Assembly (NCBI GenBank): GCA_009746045.1
Contig: RPFO01000041.1
Coordinates: forward strand, 6,713,302 to 6,777,301
Source: Mesostigma viride
Lineage: Eukaryota; Streptophyta; Mesostigmatophyceae; Mesostigmatales; Mesostigmataceae
Direction of reading: 5' to 3'
DNA length: 64,000 nt
Each line of letters starts with the position of its first letter. Positions within the stretch are counted from its first letter, which is position 1. Positions 10,271 to 20,556 of the stretch are shown here, one piece after another. The notes under the pieces were generated by a model. The model was not told where the DNA came from, made no database searches, and saw only the letters and a program-made list of their open reading frames with translations. The translations under genes were made by a program, and so were the position numbers.

Positions 10271-11157
10271 ACTCTAGCTGCTAGCACCACTGTTTTTACT
10301 TCACGTATAGATCTCTCTACAGCTCCCTGCTGCCCATGGCATTCCCTAGGGACCACTACCAACTTACAAGGAAGCTGGTCAGCCAGCTTGATCAAGCAGT
10401 CAAACTGCAAGTCAGCTTGCACCTTGGTGTACACCCCAAAGCCTGGCAACAAAGACTGGAGACCCATCAACAGCTGATGCTCCTGCATTCCAGGAAGAAT
10501 GGTCAGCAACCTATATCTGCTAAACCTATCCACCCCCACCAACAGATACATGCCCCTGATGTGTTGGATGTCCACCTGGATATCCCCCCGCTCTCTAGCA
10601 GGTTCTCTGGCATGGGACTGTGGGAGGCGAACAGCATTCTCCTGACAGACACAATTCTGAGCAGCTGCACTGCAGGCCTCTAGCAAAGGCTCCTTGCCAA
10701 TCTTCCAAGCAAACATCTCTGCCTGCTTAGAGTGACCAAAGATATGGTGTAGAGTGTTTCCAGCCTGAGCATAGCTCAACCCCCTGTCAGCCTGGCTGCA
10801 CAGAGAGGAACGTGACAAAGACTGTGTGCTTGGGATAGCACGACCCACCTGCTGTTCTCTTGCTCCAGGGACCTCCTCCAAGGTAGCTCGGCTCCCAGAG
10901 CCAGCCCCGGTTCCCACAGAAGCTGCAGGTCCTTCCAGTCTGGCGGCTTGACTCCCAGAGTCAACCCCAACAACTGGAGACCCTGCACCTGCCACAGGCA
11001 CAGGGAATTCCACTGCTGCAGCAGCGTTATTGCAATCATTGAGTGGAAGCACCTCATCATTCCCAACCCCTTGCTGCTGCACAAGAGGGACACCCCCATT
11101 ACTATGTACAACTGTTCGTCCCACTAGGGGTGATTGACTATTTACAGGGGACAACAT
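10246..11157 (-). pseudogene. Copia-type integrase core
   Basis: Integrase joins element cDNA to host DNA. The N-terminal half is low-complexity (Ala/Gly/Ser). A zinc-binding-like region (HHIFGHSKQ ... NCVCQ) resembles a gag-pre-integrase fold. The core shows VDIQHIRG, VDRFSRYRLL, VQADLQFD and GQQGAVERSIREV, the last matching the Copia PQQNGVVER pattern with the catalytic Glu. The frame breaks after VVLAAR; the continuation VASALEKAAWCKGIEE is in the next frame. Confidence 0.75.
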
Positions 11158-11163
11158 CTCAAG

Positions 11164-12237
11164 TCATGGCTTACCCACCTGGCCAGAGCCTGCTCCAGCA
11201 GACTTGGCCTGGTCTGGGCAGTCACGTCGCCAATGACCCGTCCTGCCACATCCAAAGCATTTGTCATCCTTCCCAGCAGCAGCCTTCTTCAGGCCACCCT
11301 GGTTCTGGCTGCTCTGACTGGCCTGGGTGCCCTGGCCCTGGCTCTTGCCTTGCCCTTGGCCACCCTTGTTCTGCTGACCACCCTGGTGACCACCAGCCTG
11401 CTGCTGACCCTTGCCTTTGGATCCCTGCTGCTGGCCCTTGCCACCCTGGTTACCATTCTGCCTGCGCCTGTTAGCCCTCTGACGCCTACTAGGTCTGGTT
11501 TCTCCCTGAGCACCCTGCCCAGGGGCGTCACCATGGACCTGATGAGCGGAGGCTGAAGGGGCACCAGTCACCTGGATTGCCTTGCAAGCAGCATTGTCAG
11601 ATGGACGGATATTGAAAATAACCTTTTGCAAGGCTGGCCACGTCCCATCTGTCTGATCAGCAAACATCCTAGCTGCATTTCTCCCATCCACACTCAGCCC
11701 CATGCGATCCAGGAAGTAATCTGCCACTGCTCTATCAGTCAGATTGAAGCCATGCTTGGCCCCCTTCTCCCTGATGCGTGTGAGCCGCTGCAGCTCCTCA
11801 GCTATTGTGCCCTTGATCTCAAAGGTATCATAGCTGAGCTTATAGTGATTAGTGAGGTTGAGTACCTTATCAGAAAACTCCTGACGTAGGCCCTCTAGGA
11901 ACTGAGACCAAGTCAGCTTGTCCTTGACAGCCTGCCTAGCCTTGTCCCTCACCCGCTCACTTGAATCCCTATTAGTCGTGGATGTGTGGAATACCTGCAC
12001 AAGGTTGACAGTGGGATCTACAGAGCATGAAACTAGCTCCATATCCTCCAACCACTTGTCTAGCTCTTCCTGTCCCACAGGAGGCTTGAGAGGCTTCTGG
12101 CCATTCATCACAGCCACAGCACTCATATGAGGTCTAGTCCCAGGCAAAGCACGAGGGTCACTGCCAATGACAGCAGCTCCTACTGGTGCTAATGGCGCAG
12201 GAACATAGCTGCAGGAACACCAGACGCAGGCACACAT
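11164..12237 (-). CDS. Copia unit Gag with CCHC zinc knuckle
   Basis: Gag-like protein of 300-357 residues. The first ATG (MCAC) is likely not used; MSAVAVMNGQ, about 37 residues in, is a better start. A helical region (LTWSQFLEGLRQEF, ADYFLDRMGL) is followed by a long Gln/Gly/Lys-rich RNA-binding stretch and a canonical knuckle CFGCGRTGHWRRDC. It sits directly upstream of the integrase frame with no protease between. Confidence 0.8.
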   Translation of the reverse strand: MCACVWCSCSYVPAPLAPVGAAVIGSDPRALPGTRPHMSAVAVMNGQKPLKPPVGQEELDKWLEDMELVSCSVDPTVNLVQVFHTSTTNRDSSERVRDKARQAVKDKLTWSQFLEGLRQEFSDKVLNLTNHYKLSYDTFEIKGTIAEELQRLTRIREKGAKHGFNLTDRAVADYFLDRMGLSVDGRNAARMFADQTDGTWPALQKVIFNIRPSDNAACKAIQVTGAPSASAHQVHGDAPGQGAQGETRPSRRQRANRRRQNGNQGGKGQQQGSKGKGQQQAGGHQGGQQNKGGQGQGKSQGQGTQASQSSQNQGGLKKAAAGKDDKCFGCGRTGHWRRDCPDQAKSAGAGSGQVGKP

Positions 12238-12860
12238 GGTCTCTTACCAGGTGCTTGACGTTCAGCATCATTCTGGCCCTCCCCCGTCAGCACCACGCCG
12301 TCGGTTGGCCACCCTGCACGCTCCTCCCCTTGTGCCACCTCTTTCCTCTTCCGGTTGGACGCCCTCCTGCCATTGACGCCCTCTGCCGTTGGGATTGCCT
12401 GTCCCTCTGGCACGACGTTGGCGGGGCCTCCCGTGTCTGCCCTTGCCTCACCCCCGCCATCCCCCGCTCCCGCCCCGCTCCCGCTGCCGCCCCGCGCGTG
12501 TTACGAAGCATTATAGAATACACAAAAACACACGCAGATATGGCGCTGGAACCCACTCAGGCTCACGCACTTACTCCAGACGAGGCCGCCTCCTGGCTTG
12601 CACTCGCCTGCCCCTCCTCACGGTCTGGACGCTGCTCAACACCCTCAGCAACCGATGTGGCTGCTGCTGCCTCTGCGACAATCTGGAGGTCTGGGTTAAA
12701 CTCTCCCAGCACGCAGGTCACAGGTCGCCCGTCTCCTTGCGTTCGACTGGATGTTGTGTCTCACCTGGGTTGCGATGCCAAGCAAGATCGCGTACCCACC
12801 GCTTACCGCCGCCGACAAGCTCGTTCTGCTCGCCTCGGCCGTAACGATCGTACTCGTGAG
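12238..12860 (-). other. Open but unassigned stretch between ORFs
   Basis: Short Arg/Gly-rich minus-strand frames cover 12189-12556, but none shows a known domain. It could be a linker or decayed part of the upstream ORF. Confidence 0.3.
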
Positions 12861-13694
12861 TCACCTCACGAGGGATATGCAGATCAGCTCTCTGCCTTCC
12901 TCGTAGGTCTCGGTAGTGCCGTCGCCCTCGTTTATCTGCTGGGCTGAGCGCTTGACGGAGCCCTCTGGCTTGTCAGTCCACTCAAAATGGACGTCTTCAG
13001 GCGTCTTCTCGACCCCTGACAATCTCCACCTCCGGACCCCACGCAGTGGTGGTTTCCGGCCTCGGTGTATCAAGCCTGGAGTACACTCCGAAAGGCTGCG
13101 TGGTAATATAGAACCTGTCTGCGTACCCTCTCGACTCTTGCAAAAGGACAGCAACAAGATTCTCAATGGTTTGGGCAAATACCTCCGCCGTGCTCCAAGG
13201 ATTTACCGTCTCCCGAGCACGCGCGTTCCGGATGATGTCGGCGTCTGGTACCCCCTCTCCTAGCACTGCTGTCGCCACCCAGTGGTTGAACAGTCTGGTG
13301 CTGCCGAGCGCTGTTGCCACGATCTGGCTAAGCGCCTCCCTGGCTAGGTCGAGACCGGCAAGCGTGATATGGGCGCCCTGATAAGCGACCTCCACACGAT
13401 TAGCAGTTTCAGCTAGCGCGTCCGAATGCGCACCAACTCTTCCACCGCCACTCGCCCCGTCTCACCTGGAGAAATCACGACGCGAGCCCGTTGTATAATC
13501 GGGTCCGCCGCCGCTGGCCTGCTGCCTCCCCCACTCACCGCCACCCACCCCTCTTCTGCCAAGTGCCTCGCTACGTAGGCCGCTTGCACGAATGTTGGAG
13601 CGTTTGCTTGGTTACGGTAGGGGAAAAACGCTTGCGCGTCTCTCTGCTCGTTCGCCTCACCAGCACCGTGGCTGCTTGACGATGAACCAGACAT
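12861..13694 (-). pseudogene. Unrecognised ORF next to the right LTR
   Basis: An ATG 23 bases inside the right repeat starts MSGSSSSSHGAG. The sense passes through one frame change at about 13420 (VEELV to HSDALAETANRV) and a second near 13000, ending ICISLVR. Joined, this is roughly 270 residues, mostly helical and charged (REALSQIVATALGSTRL, NPWSTAEVFAQTIENL), with no cysteine or catalytic motif. Its place right after the 5' repeat suggests a gag-like or accessory protein. I do not recognise the family. Confidence 0.4.
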
Positions 13695-13717
13695 GAAAGC
13701 GTGGAAGCAATAGTACG

Positions 13718-14371
13718 ATTTGCGCAGCAACTCGTCAGCAGAGCTTGTGAGCTCCTGGTCCTTGCCGGCTGGAATGACCCTAGGCTGCTGGCTAGCAACC
13801 TTTATCCTCACACCAGGCCTACGACCCTCGATAGGCTCGCCACTCGTCGTGACGACCAAGGTTCGTGTGTGAAGACGCTCGTTGCCTCGTTGAGCCTCGA
13901 GCTATATGCAACCTCGTTCCATCCTTGTTCCTCGGTCATGAGCAACGCTGGGCAACGCTACATTGCCAGAGCCTCGTATCGCTGCCCTGCATCCTTGTTG
14001 CAGGCAGCATACAGGAATCTCTGGCTATCCTGTGTCTAGGACAGCACAGGACCTGCCACAGTCCTGCAAGGACTTACATCCTTGCAGACCTGCTGGCTGG
14101 TTACTGGCTTCTACTAGCCACAGTACCGTTGAGCCCTCAGTACACTGTGTCCCAGTCACGTGAGAGTACAGGCTAAGCCTGTGCAGGCACGGCCTGCCAC
14201 GTGTCCTGTCCACTATGCCCTGAGTGTGCCCCGCCCTCGCCCACCGGTCGGCAGTACTTCGGGACTTGATAACTTTCTAGTCCCTTGTCTGTTCTAGGCG
14301 GTTGACACGGCGTTGGAAAGGTCTCCTCAACCTGCATCCATCTAGCACATTGGTGCCCCAATATGCTAACT
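13718..14371 (-). repeat. LTR-like direct repeat (5' LTR of Copia unit)
   Basis: Partner of 5978-6635, in the same orientation and 654 bp long. The GATGG duplication follows at 14372-14376. In the minus orientation this is the upstream copy. Confidence 0.65.
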
Positions 14372-14376
14372 GATGG

Positions 14377-14648
14377 TGCAGGAATCACTGTAAAACAGTA
14401 TTGCGTGGTCCAAGCTGCCGAAACCTGAAATTCAGTTCGCCTGGCGTATTCCCTCCGGTACAGCAGGAACCACCGGCCGGCGTGGGCCAGATGGGGAGGT
14501 GCGGGGGATGGCGAGGTGACGAATTGTTGGGGGAAGTGTCCATGCAGTATATAAGGGCAGAATTTTACCCAACGCATGGAGGAGGAGGAGCCTCGTGCTG
14601 CAGACGAGAGGGTAGGGTCCGGTGCCTTAACGGGCACCCGGCTATTGC
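14377..14648. other. Intergenic stretch
   Basis: No gene seen. A TATA-like TATATAAG lies at about 14548. Confidence 0.3.
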
Positions 14649-14687
14649 TACAGGGGTCACCCGCAGTATCGCAACAAGAATCGCAAC
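14649..14687 (+). repeat. 39-bp terminal sequence shared with R1
   Basis: Starts TACAGGGGTCACCCGCAG and ends with two ATCGCAAC motifs. It matches the complement of 28320-28358 over all 39 bases. Upstream flanks differ, so this marks a common element end. Confidence 0.7.
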
Positions 14688-15461
14688 TAAAAAAAAAAAA
14701 ATTTATCATCCACTTCGATTAAGGGCAGGTATGGGCACACCATGGCACCTTCACTTTTCAAATGTGATGTTTGGATGAAAAATGGGAGCGTGCTCGAGTA
14801 TCGCAACACCTAACAGGAGGAAAAAATGGTTTCGACTTAGGACTTTTGTTTTTTGCAAAACTTAGCCCTAACCGGGAGAAGACAAGTGTACAACACGGAA
14901 ACTCGTCTGTGGCGGGACGTGCTACTGATATAAGTCGTACACAGCGTACGACATCAGCGATGAAACGCCAAATCATAGGGAAAGGCTATGAACAGGAAGT
15001 AATGAACACTCAGGATTGGACGAAAAAATGAAACGCCAAGTCATGGACAGAACCGGTAGAGGGAAAAAGATTCGCATGAAAGGCAATCAGATTCGAAACG
15101 GACGATTCGAGGAAAAAATTATCATGGAATCGAAATGGAGACGCACGATTGGATACAAAAACGGAACAAAACATTCGGAAAGGACATTCTGGAAAGGACA
15201 TGACAGCGCATACTACTGGACAGCGTCCCACGAAAAAACGAAACGTGGAGGGAAGAAGAATATCCGATATTCAGAGGCATTTGATTCCAAATGGACACGC
15301 ACGATTGGAAGGAAGAATAAAATTAGGAAAGCACCTGCCAGCGCATATACAACAGGACATGGTCAAGCTGGTGAAGCCAGGCGCCAAGCCCGGCATGAGC
15401 TTGAAGACGACGACGTCGCCGACGGCGAGCTTAAACCTCACGGCACAGAACCTTCATTTTA

Positions 15462-16263
15462 AGCGATGAATCGAGCGGCGATACCGAAAATGTGGTGGAG
15501 AGAGAGGAGAGTGATAAAGGCGAGGATTCAGAGGAAGGGGAGTGTCAAAATGAAGAAAAAGCAGAAACTGAGGTGACCCCGCAGTACAACCTGCACCCGG
15601 CTTATTTATGCCGAGCAGAGGGAGCACGACAGGGCACAACCTGTACCTACTAATGGATACCCGTGCGACTGCTGCAATCGGATATTCACAACACCAGGGC
15701 GACGCAGACAGCACCTACGCAGCGAAGCCAGAAAAAAAGTTTCTTGGTGGTTCGTGTGGACGCTATTCTTGCATTTTGACCTTTTGCTTAATGCGTTATA
15801 TCCATGCTAATTACAATTCGGCTTTCTGCTATCTGTTATGCTGGGATTTTGCAGGAAGGCGAGTGAGAAAGCAGAGAGGAAGGAAGCGCAGAAGAAGGCA
15901 GCACAAGGCGATGCCCAGCAAGCCAAGCAGCCGTCTGCCCCTGCCGAGGAGGCCCCCGGCGGAAGCGAGGAGGAGTATATTCCCGTGATGGGCGACAAGG
16001 CCAGCACGGAGAAAAAGCCGAAATGGGCATCCTACCACATCACCGTGACAGCTACAAGCAGGGATCTGAGCGAGGAGGAGCGACGTGTGCTCGTCTCTGA
16101 TGCTCACCGGCAGCCGCCATATTTGCTCCGCGTACTTCGACATCGGGGAGGAGGAGGCTTGCCTGCAGCCTGTCACTAAAAAATTGAAAAAAGAACCTGC
16201 CAAAATTGAGTCACCTGTTGTTAGACGCGTAACCATTATTGTACCAACAAGTGGTGGACTTTG
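15462..16263 (+). pseudogene. R2 coding remnant: acidic, C2H2-like, HUH motif I-like
   Basis: Three coding-like pieces in order. 15462-15600: acidic (SDESSGDTENVVERE). 15658-15732: finger-like YPCDCCNRIFTTPGRRRQHL, with CX2C and the first His but no second His. 15853-16150: KASEKAERKEAQ, then KPKWASYHITVTATSRDL, whose hydrophobic-T-hydrophobic pattern resembles Rep motif I. A frame change then leads to AYFDIGEEEACLQPVT and a stop at 16263. TTTTGCAG at 15847-15854 could be a splice acceptor, so some frame changes may be introns. No HxQ or YxxK motif was found downstream. Function is inferred from the likeness to R1 only. Confidence 0.35.
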
Positions 16264-17659
16264 AGAATGAGATGGAAGTAGAAATTGCCCATGGATAGAA
16301 AACTGCACAATTACGTGTGGTGACTGACAAGTTTAATGATGCCTGGCTAGACAGGATCATAGACGGTGATGATGGTCGTGATGAGATGATTTTGTGCGGG
16401 GACTATATTGAAGTGTCGTGAAGTTATGGTGATGATGGCTGTAACATGGGGATGATATAAGTGACCTAAAATATTTTTAATGCAATACTTGTTTGCCTTG
16501 GATCATGACCCACACAATCATATCATAACTGCAACCTTATATGAATCTGGCATGGCAACATGAAATAAGCACATGTGAATTACACACAGCATAATGAATA
16601 CAAGCAAATCCCCACTTTTTTTTTTTTTGGAAATGCTACAAGTTTACATTTTCAGCTCTTGCATTACCCATGGTATCTTTTTTTTTTTTGCAGGGCTGCG
16701 TTAGGAAAAAAGCACAGGACGTAAGTGTTTCAGCCATGCAGTAACCCTTGATAGCAGCGCCTTTTTTTTTGCAGGGCTGACTCAGGCATAAAACACAAGT
16801 CCTAAGCCAAAAGCAGATTTGCGTCATAAAGGAGGTTTGGCTTTGGACTTAGGTTTTTTTCATTACTTAGGTAAGTTTGAAAAAAAAAAGTCTGAAAGTC
16901 CGGGCAAAGGTGAATACAACAAAAACCTAGTTCCGCAACTGAAAACCCACCAATTCTAGAGTTCCGCAATGCAACAGAATCGCAACAAACCTGGCAAGTA
17001 TACCAAAAGTACGCCGTACACGTGCGCCGAAAGGAATAAATTGTCGCCAATCGGCGTGCAGGATCCGATATGTACTTGCAATAGTTACCGCCGTTGACGA
17101 TTGATTGGCCGCGCGGTGTTCAGTTCAGTTCAGTGGGATTCATCGCGCGGAAGTCAGTGCAATAATCAACAAAAACAAAAGTGTGCCGCCTCTTCATTGA
17201 ATAATCAACGACCTATAATTAGTCTACAACCACTAACCTTTCGTTATCAAACAGTTCCCTAATCATCACGCGCGTCATCGTCTCGTCATTGCGCGTCATT
17301 ACCCCGTCATTGTCCCGCCGACATTACACAGCTATGGTCTTGAGGTATAGTCGGCGCCGTGGCATGTTAAACAAACTGCGTTGTTTCATTCATAGTGTGG
17401 TTTCATGATGTCGCTCTTTCGAACGGGGATGCATTAGGCAACAATACTGGACAGATTCTGAAAGAGGGTGTGTTTGTGAAGTGGGGATGGCAGCGGCCCA
17501 GCATTTGCTGGCCGTGCGGGTGCAACTTTGAGGCGACTACATATATCGCCCTGAACCGTCTTTGTTAAAGCGGTGAGACAGTCCAGTGTTACAGTCCGGC
17601 CGCTGGCCGGGCAAGGGAAATGCTGTGTTCACCATGATGCTGCGGGCCGAGGATGGGTG
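16264..17659. other. AT-rich stretch, no gene seen
   Basis: Noncoding in appearance. It has three T-runs, two of them in the form T(8-11)GCAGGGCTG (about 16681 and 16762), like repeated 3' splice sites. ATCGCAAC occurs at about 16979. A CGTCATTG-type short repeat lies at about 17270-17320. Confidence 0.4.
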
Positions 17660-18430
17660 GCTGCATGGAAACGTGAATGCTTGCATCGAATGGATGGCGG
17701 TGTCTGCATGCATGGATTGCACGTGAATGTTCGCAGGATGGGTGGTAATTGCATGGATGCTCGCAGGATGGGTGCTAATTACACGAATCGATATTGCATT
17801 AATGCTTGCAGGGATGGATGGTGTTTGCATGCGTGGATACGTGAATGCTTGCAGGGATGGATGGTGTTTGCATGCATGGATACGTGAATGCTTGCAGGGA
17901 TGGGTGGTGTTTGCATGCATGGATACGTAAATGCTTGCAGGGATGGATGGTGTTTGCATGCATGAATGTGTGAATGCTTGCATGGGTGGATGGTGTTTGC
18001 ATGCATGGATGGGTGGTGTTTGCATGCATGGATACCTGAAAGCTTGGGGTGGATGGTGTTTGCATGCATGGATACGTGAATGCTTGCATGGGTGGATGGT
18101 GTTTGCATGCATGGATGCGTGAATGCTTGCACTGATGGGTGGTGTTTGCATGCATGGATACGTGAATGCTTGCCTGGGTGGATGGTGTTTGCATGCATGG
18201 ATACGTGAATGCTTGCACGGATGGGTGGTGTTTGCATGCATGGATACGTGAATGCTAGCATGGATGGATGGTGTTTGCATGCATGAATGTGTGAATGCTT
18301 GGGGTGGATGGTGTTTGCATGCATGGATACGTGAATGCTTGCGTGGATGGATGGTGTTTGCATGCATGGATGCGTGAATGCTTGCAGGGATGGAAGTGAT
18401 TGCATGCATGGATACGCGAATGCATGCATG
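17660..18430. repeat. 43-bp minisatellite
   Basis: About 18 imperfect copies of a 43-bp unit containing GTTTGCATGCATGGATACG and TGAATGCTTGCA. Spacing of 43 bp is exact in the core (17841, 17884, 17927). Units at the left end are more diverged and some inner units are shortened. Because 43 is not a multiple of 3 and the unit lacks stops on the minus strand, all three minus frames stay open. The long His/Cys/Met-rich ORFs there are repeat by-products. Confidence 0.9.
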
Positions 18431-18439
18431 AATGCGACC

Positions 18440-20339
18440 GAGGACAGTGTAAGCACCTTTTAGGGATTAATACAGTGGTGAATATGGGCAGGCCCCCTGA
18501 CCCATGTGAGTTATACATGTATTCAAGGAGACAACGATTCCAGTCCATGGCAGGATATATGAAGGATACCAACCCCAAGTCGGTGGGGGTATGCATGTGA
18601 CCCAATTCAGTACAAGTGTAATAACAGTGATTCGGGCCGTGGTGTCAGCAACCCTGTCACTGAAGGTTACATTATAGATACTCATTCCATCTCCGCCTCC
18701 ACATCATTGAGGATGTAATATACGCGACAACTATTAATGTTCGCATGGCGGTCACGCGACGCCTGATCAACGCGTAGCGTCTGCGTGTCGTAATTTAATT
18801 TTTTAATATTAATGCACAGTCACCATTTTACCGCGTGCTGGCCTGCACTTAGCCCTTGGATGACCAGTGTGTAACTCTACCCCTAATTATGGTTGGTTGC
18901 ACCTTGCATGATAATGTCCAGAAACCAGCCTGATAACAATCTAGTGTCCATACTGGGACCAAAGCACACGCATATAGGGAGTTACTTCGGGGTCATGTCA
19001 TTAGTCATGTTGCAATGTCCTATATGTCCTATGGGTGCTAAATACAGCACTAATCTCAGGGGGGTGCACGGGTGCGATAAAAAAGACACTTACAATGCAA
19101 TGTTAAGTGATAATGCAATATTGGACGTCTTCACAAACCAAGGCCCAAATGCACGTAGCAAGGGGGTGCAAGGGGCGGTGTTACCCATGCATCCAGAACA
19201 TGAGAAATGACCTCCATTTGCATGCCTAGGATGAAAATATACAAACACTGCATCGAACTTCTTTTCTACGTCAGCAAGGCACTGGGGCCTCCATAGATGT
19301 TGCACGGACTGCACAACTGCACAGGCGTCCTTTACTAGCAAAGCCAAAAGGCTGACAAAAAACTGGCCATGATACCATCTTTCCTGAAGAATTTAGGCAA
19401 TAGAAACCATCGTGCTACCATCTACAACTCCTTTAGATGTTAAATCAATCGTCATTCTAGAAAATTAGGAACAGACGCAGCTAATCATGAACAAAACTGA
19501 TGAAAATCTTACGACGACGGTTGTACAAAACCACAACCACAAACTAGTACACAGGAGTAGTAAGTTAGCGAACTTAACACCACAAACCTTCAACCACGTG
19601 TCCGAGATTACTTACCGAATGATATAACGACTTTACCTTGTTGACGGTGTCCGCAGGTACACTAAACTGCGCCATGCCGAAACCGCAAAAAGAAGGCTAG
19701 CGGAAAGCTAGCAATCTCATGACAGAAAGGCAATCTCATCACGGCGTCGAGATGATGAAATACTGGCCCTGAACGATGATGAAATACGCGAAATACATCA
19801 TACGAAAACTACTGGTTGCGAAAAATTCAATGATACAGAAGCTAATAACAAGTGCTGCCTTTCATCGTCACCCCCGTGATGATTAACGCGTGTAGACGCA
19901 GTAAAAACCAGCCCGAGATAGTGCGCATCATTAGATGTTGCGCGACTGCGGCTATAGCATTTTTCTGACGCCGCTCATTTCGGGGAAATGGGTATATTTT
20001 ATTAGCCAATTATGTACCAAAGAGGTGAGAGGGGAAATGAGTATCAGCGAATCCTAATGACGCCGCTCATTTCAGTTCGGTTGATTCTTCGCGCCGGTCA
20101 GCCAAGGAGTGACATACTCCACGTCGGGGTGTATCTTTAGTTGCGATACCACGCGTTTGCCGTTTCGCAACTTTTCGTCCAAATCGGTCCTCGCAAGAAT
20201 CGCAACAAAAGTGTTTTTTGGTCCTCCTGGAAAGTTGCGATCTGATTGGAATCTGCTACAATCTGATGTTGTTGGTTAGAATTGGACTGCGTTATCATCG
20301 ACTGTTCGAACCATGTTTTGTATTATGTGTACACATTAG
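18440..20339. other. Noncoding stretch left of R1
   Basis: No convincing gene on either strand. TGACGCCGCTCATTTC occurs twice (about 19966 and 20058). The right end, 20149-20240, has several TTGCGAT/ATCGCAA motifs and may belong to the R1 terminus. Confidence 0.4.
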
Positions 20340-20357
20340 GGATGTTAGCAAAAACTA

Positions 20358-20556
20358 CCAGTCCGGCCGGCAACCTGCCGGAGGAACGCGGACGCTAGCA
20401 AACACAAAAAATTTCACAGTGGACCAGTCCGGCCGGCAACCTGCCGGAGGAACGCGGACGCTAGCAAACACTAAAATTTCACCAGTTCGGCCGAAACGTG
20501 GACGCTAGCATAAATTACAAAAAAGACCGATCCGGCCGGCTGACGGCGGCCGCTAG
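20358..20556 (-). repeat. Hairpin-bearing tandem repeats at R1 3' end
   Basis: Two 48-bp copies (20358-20405 and 20424-20471) are identical by eye. Each holds the stem CCGGC-AACCT-GCCGG followed by AACGCGGACGCTAGCA. Two shorter, diverged copies follow (about 20482-20510 and 20527-20556). The last contains the ORF2 stop codon. HUH transposases recognise and cut at subterminal hairpins, so these are candidate end-recognition sites (inference). Confidence 0.7.

Larger units (their letters stand above)
5978..14371 (-). mobile_element. LTR-bounded Copia-type retrotransposon, 8.4 kb
   Basis: Two 654-658 bp direct repeats and a 5-bp target duplication bound a minus-strand set of frames. In transcription order these are an unassigned ORF, gag with a CCHC knuckle, Copia-type integrase, a retropepsin-like domain, and Copia-type RT/RNase H. 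The simplest reading is one element. The alternative is a Copia element inserted into another LTR element whose gag-like ORF is at 12861-13694. I found no tRNA-type primer site next to the right repeat. Confidence 0.6.
14649..16263 (+). mobile_element. R2: degenerate relative of HUH element R1
   Basis: The first 39 bp (14649-14687) are identical to the complement of 28320-28358, the 5' side of HUH element R1. Downstream, on the same strand, are an acidic coding stretch, a finger like the R1 finger, and a region resembling HUH motif I. This is the same order as in R1. The 3' end is unknown; 16263 is only the last coding-like stop. Between 14700 and 15460 the frames are lysine-rich and unconvincing. 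Confidence 0.45.

Noticed and set aside
15016-15462. Lysine-rich plus-strand ORF of 148 codons
   Set aside because: It is made of loosely repeated DNA (GGACGATT, GGAAAGGACAT), and its composition does not look like a folded protein.
17660-18430. CRISPR-like array
   Set aside because: The repeats are contiguous with no unique spacers, and the context is eukaryotic.
17537-18456. Long minus-strand ORFs rich in His, Cys and Met
   Set aside because: They are readings of the 43-bp minisatellite in three frames, with repeated peptides and no domain.
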